Below are positions 26,235-34,980 of a stretch of 59,156 bases of DNA, piece after piece. The DNA lies in the NCBI GenBank assembly GCA_934376955.1, contig CAKRPJ010000013.1, forward strand, positions 1 through 59,156. Direction: 5' to 3'. This DNA is from CAKRPJ01 sp934376955. Lineage in GTDB: Bacteria > Bacillota > Clostridia > Lachnospirales > Lachnospiraceae. The position numbers and the translations under genes were made by a program. A model generated the notes under the pieces. That model worked only from the letters and a program-made list of their open reading frames with translations, did no database searches and was not told the DNA's origin. Each line of letters starts with the position of its first letter. Position 1 is the first letter of the stretch.

Positions 26235-26969
26235 TTACATATCCCTCCTGTAAAACTGGCATCCGGCAGGAGCGGAAGCCGTTCCTAAGATCTCCGGCAG
26301 GATCTCATCCTTCGGACCATGCTTCAATATAGTACCGTCAGAGATCACGACGATCTCGTCGGCAATATCGAGGATCCTCTCCTGATGGGAGATAATGATA
26401 ATCGAACCGCTTGTTTTCTCCCTCATTTTTTCAAATACCTGGATCAGGTTCTGGAAGCTCCAGAGATCGATCCCGGCCTCCGGCTCATCAAATACCGATA
26501 ATTTTGTTCCGCGTGCCAGCACTGTTGCGATCTCGATCCTCTTTAATTCACCGCCGGACAGACTGCCATTCACCTCGCGGTTGATGTAATCCTTCGCACA
26601 GAGACCTACCTCAGACAAATACTGACAGGCATCTGCCGCAGAAAGCTGTTTTTTTGCGGCAAGACGGATCAGATCAAGGACATGGATCCCTTTAAAGCGG
26701 ACAGGCTGCTGTAAAGCAAAGCTGATACCGAGATTGGCTCTCTCAGTGATATTCATCTTTGTGATATCCTGTCCATCAAAGAGTATCGTTCCGGAAGCCG
26801 GCTTTTCGATACCCATGATCAGCTTGGCTAATGTGGATTTTCCTCCTCCGTTCGGCCCTGTGATAACAACAAATTTATTTTCACCGACTGACAGGCTTAT
26901 ATCCTTTAAAATTTCCTTTTTCCCCTGGCTTTCCGAAACGCCAAAGGTGAGGTTCTTTAATTCTAACAT
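26235..26969 (-). CDS. sufC: Fe-S cluster assembly ATPase SufC
   Basis: The ABC-type ATPase of the Suf system. Walker A is GPNGGGKST, the signature is LSGGELKRIEIATVLA, Walker B is LSVFDEPEAGIDLWS, and the H-loop is IIISHQERIL. The length (244 aa) is standard. The start is the ATG at 26967-26969 with AGGAGG immediately upstream. It is co-transcribed with the short sufB. Confidence 0.92.
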   Translation of the reverse strand: MLELKNLTFGVSESQGKKEILKDISLSVGENKFVVITGPNGGGKSTLAKLIMGIEKPASGTILFDGQDITKMNITERANLGISFALQQPVRFKGIHVLDLIRLAAKKQLSAADACQYLSEVGLCAKDYINREVNGSLSGGELKRIEIATVLARGTKLSVFDEPEAGIDLWSFQNLIQVFEKMREKTSGSIIIISHQERILDIADEIVVISDGTILKHGPKDEILPEILGTASAPAGCQFYRRDM

Positions 26970-27086
26970 GGTTCCTCCTGATTGTTTTCTCTCTGGTATT
27001 TTTAACATACCTATCTATTATATACTACTTTCCATGAAATTTCCATCCTGAACCGAAAATAATAAGAAACCTCTTGTCAGACAGTC

Positions 27087-27112
27087 AGGGGCTGCCCGTT
27101 TGGACAGCCCCT
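27087..27112. terminator. GC-rich hairpin downstream of the binding-protein gene
   Basis: AGGGGCTGCCC (27087-27097) pairs with GGACAGCCCCT (27102-27112) apart from one mismatch. Two smaller hairpins, GGGGCAAAAGCCCC (about 27165-27180) and CCTGC-TGCC-GCAGG (about 27191-27204), lie between it and the gene. T-runs are poor, so termination strength is uncertain. The rest of 26970-27210 shows no gene. Confidence 0.5.
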
Positions 27113-27210
27113 GCTTGTCAAGCGGATATTCGCGATCCGCTTCGCTATTCGGTTAAACGATATCGGGGGCAAAAGCCCCTGCTTTGGGTGCCTGCTGCCG
27201 CAGGTTTTGA

Positions 27211-28809
27211 TTACTCCGCCCAGTAGTAACGCTCAGTATGAGTATCTCCACTTGCGTTCAGATTATAGCCCTGAAGCTTGGAATTGTATGCACGAAGGTT
27301 ATTTCTTAAGAACAACGGAACCTGCGGGCATTCCTCGTTGATCGCCTTGCACATCTCGGTGGCAACCTTCACGTTCTCCTCCGGATCAAGAGTGGCCTGA
27401 AGCTTATCGATCAGAGCATCGATTTCCGGATTATTTGTACGGGTCTTGTTGGAACCGTTGATGGAGCTGGAATGGTAAACGCCCTGTACGAAGGCCAGGA
27501 GGTTGGAGGATGTATATCCGCCGATCGCTGCTTCATAGTCACCGGTTGCCGTCACATCAAGATACGTAGCAAGATCCATGGACTCCAGTGTTACGTCAAC
27601 ACCAAGGTTTTCCTTTAAGCAGGACTGGATAACCTGACCCATACGAAGCTTCGCATCATCAGAACAGATAATGGAGAAGCCGCAGTCTGCCGGGTTTAAT
27701 CCGGAAGCAGCCATGTACTCTTTTGCCTTAGCAACATCGTAGGACGGAGCGCCATCAGCCACAACACCCGGGAAGCAATCCGGTGTCATGCTGTCACTTA
27801 CGGATCCGTTACCGTTTAATGCTACCTTGATAATCGCTTCCTTATCGATCGCGGAAGCAAGGGCAAGACGGAAATCCTTGTTATTGAACGGAGCCTTTTC
27901 ATTATTCAGCATCATCCAGTTATGGGATGTACCCGATCCGTTAAATACCGTAACATTCGGATTTTCTTCCAAGCGGCCAATGTCTGTCGTCTCAACCTCA
28001 ACGACAAGATCAACCTCACCGGCCTCAAGAGCCATTGTTCTGGAGGAGCCCTCCGGAATGATCTTCCAGATCACATGCTTGATCGCCGGAGCACCATCCC
28101 AGTAATCCTCAAAGGCTTCGAGCTCTACACTCTCACCCTTGTTCCAGGCAACTACCTTGTATGGGCCGGTTCCGATCGGTTCCTTATTGAAGTCGTGGCC
28201 GCTCTCGATAAGCTCTGCCGGAAGGATCATATTGCCGTGGTGGCCAAGGTCGGAAAGAAGACCGGACTGCGGGCCGTCTGTTGTGATCTTAATGGTATAA
28301 TCATCAACAACCTCAATAACACCTGTAGATTTACTATACTGGGAAACCTGCGGAGACTCCTTACAAAGATCAAGAGATGCCTTCACGTCCTTTGCTGTCA
28401 TCTCCATACCGTTGTGGAACTTAACACCCTTTCTCAGGTGGAAGATCCACTCGGTATCGCTTACGATCTCGTAATCCTCGCACAGCACCGGTATTGTGTT
28501 CAGATCATCATCTGTGCCGAACAGACCATTGTGAGTCATTGAGTTGATGTAGGAGCCGGCTACCGCGTTGTGCTGATTGGTAGTAAGACTCGGAGTTTCG
28601 TTTGCCGTAGCAATGATCAAAGTATCCTTTGTGGATGCAGCCGGTTTTGCAGCTTCTGTAGATGCTGCAGCGGCTGTCGTTTCAGCTGCACCACCCTGAG
28701 CGGCTGTTGTTTCGGGAGCTGCCGGTTTGGATCCGCATCCTGCGAGGGAACCTACAGCAAGTGACAGTACCATTACCGGTACTAAGCTACGCATACGTTT
28801 TTTTGTCAT
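27211..28809 (-). CDS. ABC transporter substrate-binding lipoprotein (oligopeptide/nickel family)
   Basis: A family-5 extracellular solute-binding protein. The lipobox is SLAGCGS, with an Ala/Thr-rich linker behind it. The SBP_bac_5 body starts around TLIIATANETPSLTTN and includes the family motif WIFHLRKGVKFHNGMEMTAKDV and IGTGPYKVVAWNKGE. The length (533 aa) is typical. The start is the ATG at 28807-28809 with GAGGTGAG upstream. No permease or ATPase genes are adjacent, so it is an orphan binding protein here. The ligand is unknown. Confidence 0.9.
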   Translation of the reverse strand: MTKKRMRSLVPVMVLSLAVGSLAGCGSKPAAPETTAAQGGAAETTAAAASTEAAKPAASTKDTLIIATANETPSLTTNQHNAVAGSYINSMTHNGLFGTDDDLNTIPVLCEDYEIVSDTEWIFHLRKGVKFHNGMEMTAKDVKASLDLCKESPQVSQYSKSTGVIEVVDDYTIKITTDGPQSGLLSDLGHHGNMILPAELIESGHDFNKEPIGTGPYKVVAWNKGESVELEAFEDYWDGAPAIKHVIWKIIPEGSSRTMALEAGEVDLVVEVETTDIGRLEENPNVTVFNGSGTSHNWMMLNNEKAPFNNKDFRLALASAIDKEAIIKVALNGNGSVSDSMTPDCFPGVVADGAPSYDVAKAKEYMAASGLNPADCGFSIICSDDAKLRMGQVIQSCLKENLGVDVTLESMDLATYLDVTATGDYEAAIGGYTSSNLLAFVQGVYHSSSINGSNKTRTNNPEIDALIDKLQATLDPEENVKVATEMCKAINEECPQVPLFLRNNLRAYNSKLQGYNLNASGDTHTERYYWAE

Positions 28810-29115
28810 AATACTCACCTCGTTTTTTTATTTGCAGGCCTTTGGCCAAATGCATCAGAATCAGTTGCACGGTTCGCTTTGTGTATATATAATAATATTT
28901 GTGACTTATTTATATTTTGCTTTATATATTTATGTATTTTATCACATTTTTATATAATTATTAAGTTGTTTTGGCATATTATTTTCATTTCTTTTGCAGG
29001 TCAGTCAGAGTTACACACACGATCTCAATTTAAGTGCAAAAACAATGTGATACTTGTATTTCTATCTAAAGATCTTCCCTCCCCCACACAGCAGGGAGGT
29101 ATTTTTACTGTTACA
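28810..29115. other. AT-rich intergenic region, probable promoter region of the binding protein
   Basis: About 300 bases with no credible gene. From 28880 to 28990 the DNA is extremely AT-rich, with runs such as TATATATAATAATATTT, consistent with a promoter or UP-type region for the minus-strand binding-protein gene. No definite -35/-10 pair could be chosen. Confidence 0.4.
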
Positions 29116-29163
29116 GAAAAAAGGCCCCCCGAAACCATTTTTTTCCCGGTTTCGGAGGGCCTT
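29116..29163 (-). terminator. Strong Rho-independent terminator
   Basis: AAGGCCCCCCGAAACC (29121-29136) pairs with GGTTTCGGAGGGCCTT (29148-29163) with one mismatch. On the minus strand it ends in a run of T's (29117-29122). It closes the secreted-protein gene at 29184-29993. Confidence 0.88.
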
Positions 29164-29183
29164 ATTGTTTTTTATCTGTATTT

Positions 29184-29993
29184 TTACTGAGCTGCTGTGA
29201 AAAGATTAAGGTAGCTGCTCATATCTCCCAGCGTTGCGATAAGGATCATATATCCGTCCTGTTTTCTGCAATAATAATCGTTTGAAGAAGATCTTCCTCG
29301 GGTAGTAACTTTAGCGTAGTCCTGTCCTGCGATCTTTACCGTGCTGACTTCAGAAGCGGTTCCCTTAGCACCTTTTTCGATATTGCCAAATTCCTTAGCA
29401 AAGGCCTCGGCTGTCATATCCGGCTTGCTTTTCATATTTAAAAAGCTGATCACAAGCTCGCCGCCCTGCGCTGTTTCAATATGAAGATCAACACTCCGCT
29501 TCGGACTTCCCACAGCGGCATAATCTCCGTTGGCGTAGAGATCCTCATCATCCTCATTCAATATGTCACCGATGATCCCATCAATGGAAAGATTCGCCCA
29601 TGCATTCTTATAGGTTCTTCCGCTTATCTTTCCCTTCGGAGCAACCTTAACCGGAGCTACCCAGCTTCCGTCTTCACCAAAGGTGTAGGAGACATTGTCG
29701 ATCACTCTTGTCTGGTTTGCCACCATTACTCCGTTGGAGGGCTCAAGATAATACCATACTTCATTACCGCGTCCGTCTCCGCCCGGCTCCTTTAACCATC
29801 CGGTGAACATTGCTCCGTTGCTGTCGTAGTAATACCAGTCGGAGCCTCTTTGAACCCATCCAAAGAGAGTGTTTGCCTCCGCTGCATCTGCTTTTTCTTC
29901 TGCAGCCATTTCATCTGCAAAAGAGGAAAATACAGAGATGGTTCCGATAGCAGCAGTCATAAAAGCTAATGTAATTACTTTTCTTAATTTCAT
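29184..29993 (-). CDS. Secreted protein with choline-binding-type cell-wall repeats
   Basis: A 269-aa secreted protein. The signal peptide (KVITLAFMTAAIGTISVFSSFA) is followed by two or three cell-wall-binding units (WVQRGSDWYYYDSNGAMFTG, GNEVWYYLEPSNGVMV, VSYTFGEDGSW) and, from about residue 125, a globular domain of unknown function (GQDYAKVTTRGRSSSNDYYC). The start is the ATG at 29991-29993; GGTGG lies nine bases upstream. It is a single-gene unit with a strong terminator behind it. Confidence 0.8.
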   Translation of the reverse strand: MKLRKVITLAFMTAAIGTISVFSSFADEMAAEEKADAAEANTLFGWVQRGSDWYYYDSNGAMFTGWLKEPGGDGRGNEVWYYLEPSNGVMVANQTRVIDNVSYTFGEDGSWVAPVKVAPKGKISGRTYKNAWANLSIDGIIGDILNEDDEDLYANGDYAAVGSPKRSVDLHIETAQGGELVISFLNMKSKPDMTAEAFAKEFGNIEKGAKGTASEVSTVKIAGQDYAKVTTRGRSSSNDYYCRKQDGYMILIATLGDMSSYLNLFTAAQ

Positions 29994-30173
29994 ATCAAAT
30001 TCCACCTTTTTTCATGATAATGTTTATCTGATATTGCAATTATACAGGAATCAAACCGATTCTGCAACCCGGACAAACTGGAAAAACGGCGAATTAAACA
30101 ATTTTTAAGAAAGCGGTAAATTTTTTCAGCAATAGCTTTCCTGCCTTTGACCGGATACGATGATTTTTGCTTT

Positions 30174-31073
30174 TTATCGTTCGATGATCGTATACTTCTT
30201 TTCCATGCAGATCGGATGCATCCTCTCCTTTGTCTGTCTCAAATTTTCAAGCCCCATGTCATCCTCCCGGTTTACAAGCTCTATGTCCGGATAGGCATGC
30301 GTCAGAAATTCTCTTTCCAGATAATTGTAAAGTCCGCGAAGCTGTGGATCTGCCTTTTCTACATGCGTCACCGTCATATTTTTCTCCCGGCATACGGTTC
30401 CCATTGAAAAGGCCTCAAGGCGTCCCTTCACCCGGATACCGGCCATTAAAATATCGGCCTCCCGGCTATAGCGGATCGCTTCAAATATACCCTGTTCCTC
30501 GCTTTCGAGACGATGAAAGGCATCCTCACTCTCTTTTCCTTCCGCCCAGCGTTCAAGAAAGGCCCGGATCTCTCCCTCATCTGCTGAGGTCAGTGCTACG
30601 TATTCTGCACATTCTCCGTAATCTCTTGTAAATCGCGAAATGCGATTTTTCATCTTGGAAAATTTTCTCCCGGGAAGACAGCGCATTTCCTCCCCGGAAT
30701 AGATATAATCAAAGCTGTCCCGATCCTCCAGCACCTCATAAAAATCCGGATCCGGCCTGATCTCCTCCAGTGCTTCCTCGTCCACAAGATACATGTGCAT
30801 TTTCGTACCCAACTCTTTAAAAAACAGCTGAAGACGTTCAAAGTTTTCTCTTAAATATTTCTTTTCGCAGACAGGTACCATTGTCGCATACTCATCATAA
30901 TCAATTTTCTGCAGCCAGAGTATCCCTTTTTCATCCGCATGATAGCTCGTCTCATAATACGGACGCCAAAGCAGGTGATATGCCAGATGGGATTCGGCAC
31001 ATCGGGTCGGGCGCAGGGAAAAATATGGCTTTAGCCGGATCAGTTCTTCTGCAGTCAGATCTTGAAATACCAT
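30174..31073 (-). CDS. DUF2156-type (LPG synthase C-terminal-like) acyltransferase-fold protein
   Basis: A 299-aa cytoplasmic protein of the DUF2156 group, the GNAT-fold domain related to the C-terminal aminoacyl-transfer domain of lysyl-phosphatidylglycerol synthases. Typical parts are the N-terminal HLAYHLLWRPYYE, the central FDYIYSGEEMRCLPGRKFSKMKNRI (cut here: DSFDYIYSGEEMRCLPG then FSKMKNRISRF), and the C-terminal LVNREDDMGLENLRQTKERM. There are no membrane helices. Its ATG overlaps the stop of the 996-aa MFS fusion, and it is the last gene of the CIS array. The substrate is unknown. Confidence 0.78.
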   Translation of the reverse strand: MVFQDLTAEELIRLKPYFSLRPTRCAESHLAYHLLWRPYYETSYHADEKGILWLQKIDYDEYATMVPVCEKKYLRENFERLQLFFKELGTKMHMYLVDEEALEEIRPDPDFYEVLEDRDSFDYIYSGEEMRCLPGRKFSKMKNRISRFTRDYGECAEYVALTSADEGEIRAFLERWAEGKESEDAFHRLESEEQGIFEAIRYSREADILMAGIRVKGRLEAFSMGTVCREKNMTVTHVEKADPQLRGLYNYLEREFLTHAYPDIELVNREDDMGLENLRQTKERMHPICMEKKYTIIER

Positions 31074-34063
31074 TATTCATTTTCCTCCTCAATAGAGCCT
31101 ACTTTTTCGCCAAACAGAAAGAAAATAGCTGCTGCCGCAAAGATCACTCCGGCTGCGATCGTAAGCCCCATACTCACTCCTGTCACATAGATCACACCAA
31201 ATATAAAGGAGCCGAATACCTGGGACATATTTTCAAATACGCTGTATACACCCATTGCTTTATCATACCCATACGCTTTTACTTCCTTCATGTCCGTATA
31301 GTAAGTCGACTGCGCCGGAAGTCCATAACTGTCAGATGCTCCAAGCAGGATCAGAAGCACCATAAGCGTTGGGATCCCGGGCCGGACTGCATAGAGAAGA
31401 AATGCTGCCGCATACAATACTGCCGCAAGAGTCAGAGCTCCCTTCTGCCCCAGTCGTCGGGTCAGGCGTCTTGTCAGGAAACCGCCAAGGCAGATGATAC
31501 AGATTCCGTTTAACAAATAGGAATATCCGATGTTGGTTTCTGAAATTCCCATATTTTCTCCAAGCAGCGGGTATAGATAAGCGAGAAAATATCCGCCTGC
31601 CACTACAGGAATAACGATTCCGATAAAATACAAAAGCACATGGGGCGAGAACAGGAATCTGGCTGTAGAGATGCCCGGTACCGCTCCTTCTGTCCTTTTA
31701 TCAGATGCACTCTTTTCGACTGAAGCAAGAGCTCGTCCATCCACTTTCTTTTCATCAAAAATATACAGGATACTGAATAACAGTGCCGTAAAGCTGATCA
31801 CACCGATAGTCATAAGGACAGAGCGATAATCAAGCCAGTTTATCAGGAATGCGCCAAATACAACGCCACAGTTGACGCCGCTTAAGGATGCAGCTGTATA
31901 ACCGGTAAAGCCTTCCGACTTTTCCTGTAGCTCCTTCTCTGCGATCATGACCTGCACGATCAAAAGAAGGAATCCCCAGCCGGCTCCCATCACCGCATTT
32001 CCGATAATAAAGGAAAGGATCGTCGGAACAACTCCTCTCATTGTAAGTCCTACTCCAAACATAATACTGCCCAGCACCGCTGTTTTTCTTCTTCCCAGCA
32101 GGCGCAGAACTGCAGAGCCGCCAAAGGAGGTCAGCGCTCCGAAAAGCACCTCGGAGGATAAGGCAACAGAAACAAGTAATGCCGGAGTTAATCCGAAAAC
32201 AGCTTCTGTTTCCGCCTGCTTCATAATATAGATCGGCAAGAATGCTTTCGGAATATTCGTGACAAAGAATATCAGGAAAACGAGGATCCGGAGCATTGCA
32301 ACAGGGATCTCCGTTTTATCTCCACCAGCCGCTATACGGTTCTTCCGCTTTTCCTGCCCCTGTCCAAAGATCAGGAGCTCGGATACGATCAGGATCATTG
32401 TAACAGCCAGAACGACTGCACTTGTCATGACCTCCCAGATCATTTTTCGGTTATCCTGCTGGAAGTTATAAAGATCCGTTCCTACCTCAAGGATTCCGAC
32501 TGCCTCTCCCTTTGAATTAAGGATCGGAGAGTTGGTAAAGATAAAGCTTCCCTCACTGCTGGAAAGTCCCATGTACGTCATCTGCTCATGGGTTTCAATA
32601 ATGTTCTGTTCATCGGAATCCTCATACGGCCAGTCATACGGATAAATGGCTCCGACATAATCCTCCACCGAATACATCGAAGTGATCATTCCGTTCTGGA
32701 TCCGATAGATAACACAATACAGATCATTGATATCCATTTCTCCCGAGGTAAAAATATTTCTTGCGATCGAGCGGATCTCCTGATAGTCTTCCCCGTTATA
32801 ATCCCTGATCGAGCAGATCTTTTCCAGCTTATCTCCCGGGATAAGGCGGGCCGCCAGCCCGGATACGCTCATTGTCCGGTCGGTGATCTCCTGAGTCATT
32901 CGGGTCGTCCAGTCCTTAAGAATAATCATCGTGAATAACGTTGTAAGAATAGCCGTTCCGGCCAGCATTCCGGCCACAATATGTATAAAATGCCTTTTGC
33001 TTTTGATCACCCGGTAAAGCCCGTAAACGGCCAAGGCTGCCAAAGTTGCGGCACAGAGCACGGCCCCGATCCATTCGGCCCAGACTGCCGCCGTTAAAGA
33101 AAGGGTGAAGGGGATTTCCATAAGGTAGGAAATGTCTTCTCCCGATCCTGCTGCAACGATCCCATATCCATCCGTCGTTGCAAGGCAGGTTCCCATGTCA
33201 AAATTGTAGTAGATCGGGCTTTCCTTTCGTGTATCCTCATCCAGCTCCGTTAATCCGTCACTGCCGGTCACATTCCATATCAGCTCAGCTTTTCCATCCT
33301 CCTTAAGGCGGTAGATCCCACGCCGTCCGATATCTGCAAAGCACAGCTCGCCCTCCTCGGAAAAATCCATATACCATGGAATCTCGAGGCCTTCCTCATC
33401 TGCCTCATAGAGCGTTTTAAAGGTTCCGTTTTCCTGTTCTTCACAGATCTCACCGTTTTTTGTGAGATAAATGCAGCGTCCGGTCTGAGGATTCAGCACA
33501 AAGTCCACCAGATACTGTGCTGCCTCCGGATATGGAAAGTGCCTAAGCTCTCCGGATTCTCCCATAAGAGCAAAACCATCGTCCGTAAATTGGAACCACA
33601 CGATCTCCCCATTCAGACTGAGGATCCGGTTGATCGCATTCTTATAAACACGATCCTCCTCTCCGTATTGGATCTCCATTAATGTCTTCTCCAGCTTTCC
33701 CAAGCTGCTGTATTTTAAGATGCGCTCCTGCTCCATCCGACGGCTTCCGGCACGCCTGAGGTCAAGCACATAGATGCTTCCGTCATCCCCCACATACATC
33801 TGCTTTGCATCAAAAAATCCATCCTGACTTCTTGTTCCGTTCAGGACAAATTCCGCCTGATGCTTAGCATTCAGTCGATAAAACCTCTTTCCGGATTCAT
33901 CGGTGACCAGCAGTGAGCCGTCGTTTCCGGCATTAATAACCCGGTAAGGACTCTCTGTCTGCAATGGCTTTGTGGGATTCAATTCGAGAAGCTCCCGATA
34001 TCGGAATACCCCGACGATTAATAACAGTAGGATCAGAATGCCTGCTTTCCACTTTTTTTTCAT
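31073..34063 (-). CDS. Beta-propeller/Cache sensor fused to an MFS transporter
   Basis: A 996-aa membrane protein with an unusual layout. A signal anchor (residues 7-20) is followed by an extracytoplasmic region of propeller-like strands (about 40-315; repeated GDDGSIYVLD, EEGELCFADIGRRGIYRL). Two helices (about 325-350 and 361-382) flank a basic loop. Residues 385-540 look like an extracellular Cache-type sensing domain ending in GEAVGILEVGTD. A helix (542-566) and a cytoplasmic linker then lead to a complete 12-helix MFS domain (about 588-985). Cache domains normally sit on kinases or chemoreceptors, so linking one to a transporter suggests ligand-gated transport. It is two bases from one DUF2156 gene and overlaps the other. 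The transported substrate is unknown. Confidence 0.75.
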   Translation of the reverse strand: MKKKWKAGILILLLLIVGVFRYRELLELNPTKPLQTESPYRVINAGNDGSLLVTDESGKRFYRLNAKHQAEFVLNGTRSQDGFFDAKQMYVGDDGSIYVLDLRRAGSRRMEQERILKYSSLGKLEKTLMEIQYGEEDRVYKNAINRILSLNGEIVWFQFTDDGFALMGESGELRHFPYPEAAQYLVDFVLNPQTGRCIYLTKNGEICEEQENGTFKTLYEADEEGLEIPWYMDFSEEGELCFADIGRRGIYRLKEDGKAELIWNVTGSDGLTELDEDTRKESPIYYNFDMGTCLATTDGYGIVAAGSGEDISYLMEIPFTLSLTAAVWAEWIGAVLCAATLAALAVYGLYRVIKSKRHFIHIVAGMLAGTAILTTLFTMIILKDWTTRMTQEITDRTMSVSGLAARLIPGDKLEKICSIRDYNGEDYQEIRSIARNIFTSGEMDINDLYCVIYRIQNGMITSMYSVEDYVGAIYPYDWPYEDSDEQNIIETHEQMTYMGLSSSEGSFIFTNSPILNSKGEAVGILEVGTDLYNFQQDNRKMIWEVMTSAVVLAVTMILIVSELLIFGQGQEKRKNRIAAGGDKTEIPVAMLRILVFLIFFVTNIPKAFLPIYIMKQAETEAVFGLTPALLVSVALSSEVLFGALTSFGGSAVLRLLGRRKTAVLGSIMFGVGLTMRGVVPTILSFIIGNAVMGAGWGFLLLIVQVMIAEKELQEKSEGFTGYTAASLSGVNCGVVFGAFLINWLDYRSVLMTIGVISFTALLFSILYIFDEKKVDGRALASVEKSASDKRTEGAVPGISTARFLFSPHVLLYFIGIVIPVVAGGYFLAYLYPLLGENMGISETNIGYSYLLNGICIICLGGFLTRRLTRRLGQKGALTLAAVLYAAAFLLYAVRPGIPTLMVLLILLGASDSYGLPAQSTYYTDMKEVKAYGYDKAMGVYSVFENMSQVFGSFIFGVIYVTGVSMGLTIAAGVIFAAAAIFFLFGEKVGSIEEENE

Positions 34064-34065
34064 AC

Positions 34066-34968
34066 TTACCCAATCCTTTCTACCAGCACCTTATATCTTG
34101 GCTTCAAATGGTACGGTGCCAGCTTCTTCTTGTATGCTCGAATGCCATCAATTCCCATATCTTCCGTATAATTGATCCATTGAACTTCTTCAGGCAATTC
34201 ATTTAAAAGCTCTGTCTGCAGATATTCATCCAGACCACGATATCCATGGCAGTTTTTTTTGAACAGGAATACAAAACAATCTCCCTGTACGATCCCTGCT
34301 GCATAACCGATGTCAATTCCTCCGCTGCTTATCATAAGCCCGTATTTCGCACCGGAATCTGAGGTTTTAAGAAAATCTGAGATTGTATCCTTCAGGCAGC
34401 CGTTCGTACATTCTTTGCACGAATGATATGCACAATAAGCACATTCGACGACGTTACGGCAGCTGTTTTCATCTGATCTTAAAAGCTTCCGTTTTTCCGG
34501 GGCATACTTACGGATAAAATATCGTTTATTATAGCGTGCCCGCTGTTTTTCAAAGCTCTCCTCCATATCCGCTCTGCGGTAGATGTAATCACTGTAGGAA
34601 TCCTGATCGGAAATCGTACAGCTGAAGCCATGAAGTTCCCGGTACCAGCCTAATTCTTCATCCCTGACATCCACAATGATCAATGGGGAGCTTTCCTTGT
34701 TTTCTTCCCATAGCTTTTCAATCAGGTGCTGAAACGATTCCTGATGATATTCCCCTAACGGCATATAATAGTATCTCTTTCCCCGGATACGATCCAGGAT
34801 CCGGATACAAAAATAATCCCCCTCTACTCTATACTCCGGAAGACAAGCATTTTTCCATGATAGTATACTTTCCATAGAGAGCGTTGAAGGAAACAGGCCT
34901 TTCATTTTACCGGCTTTTTCTTCATATTCAGTTTTTTCCGCTTCCGTCAGAATGTCATACCCTTCCAT
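34066..34968 (-). CDS. DUF2156-type protein with a six-cysteine cluster
   Basis: A 300-aa second member of the DUF2156 group, quite different from the one at 30174. The shared C-terminal layout is visible (HGYRGLDEYLQTELLNELP, INYTEDMGIDGIRAYKKKL), as is the mid region DSYSDYIYRRADMEES. Six cysteines fall within 22 residues (170, 176, 179, 184, 187, 191; core CAYCAYHSCKECTNGC), which looks like a metal or Fe-S site and is not a usual DUF2156 feature. It is placed between the degenerate cyclase sensor and the MFS fusion, with gaps of 12 and 2 bases. Confidence 0.65.
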   Translation of the reverse strand: MEGYDILTEAEKTEYEEKAGKMKGLFPSTLSMESILSWKNACLPEYRVEGDYFCIRILDRIRGKRYYYMPLGEYHQESFQHLIEKLWEENKESSPLIIVDVRDEELGWYRELHGFSCTISDQDSYSDYIYRRADMEESFEKQRARYNKRYFIRKYAPEKRKLLRSDENSCRNVVECAYCAYHSCKECTNGCLKDTISDFLKTSDSGAKYGLMISSGGIDIGYAAGIVQGDCFVFLFKKNCHGYRGLDEYLQTELLNELPEEVQWINYTEDMGIDGIRAYKKKLAPYHLKPRYKVLVERIG

Positions 34969-34980
34969 TCATTTTATCCA

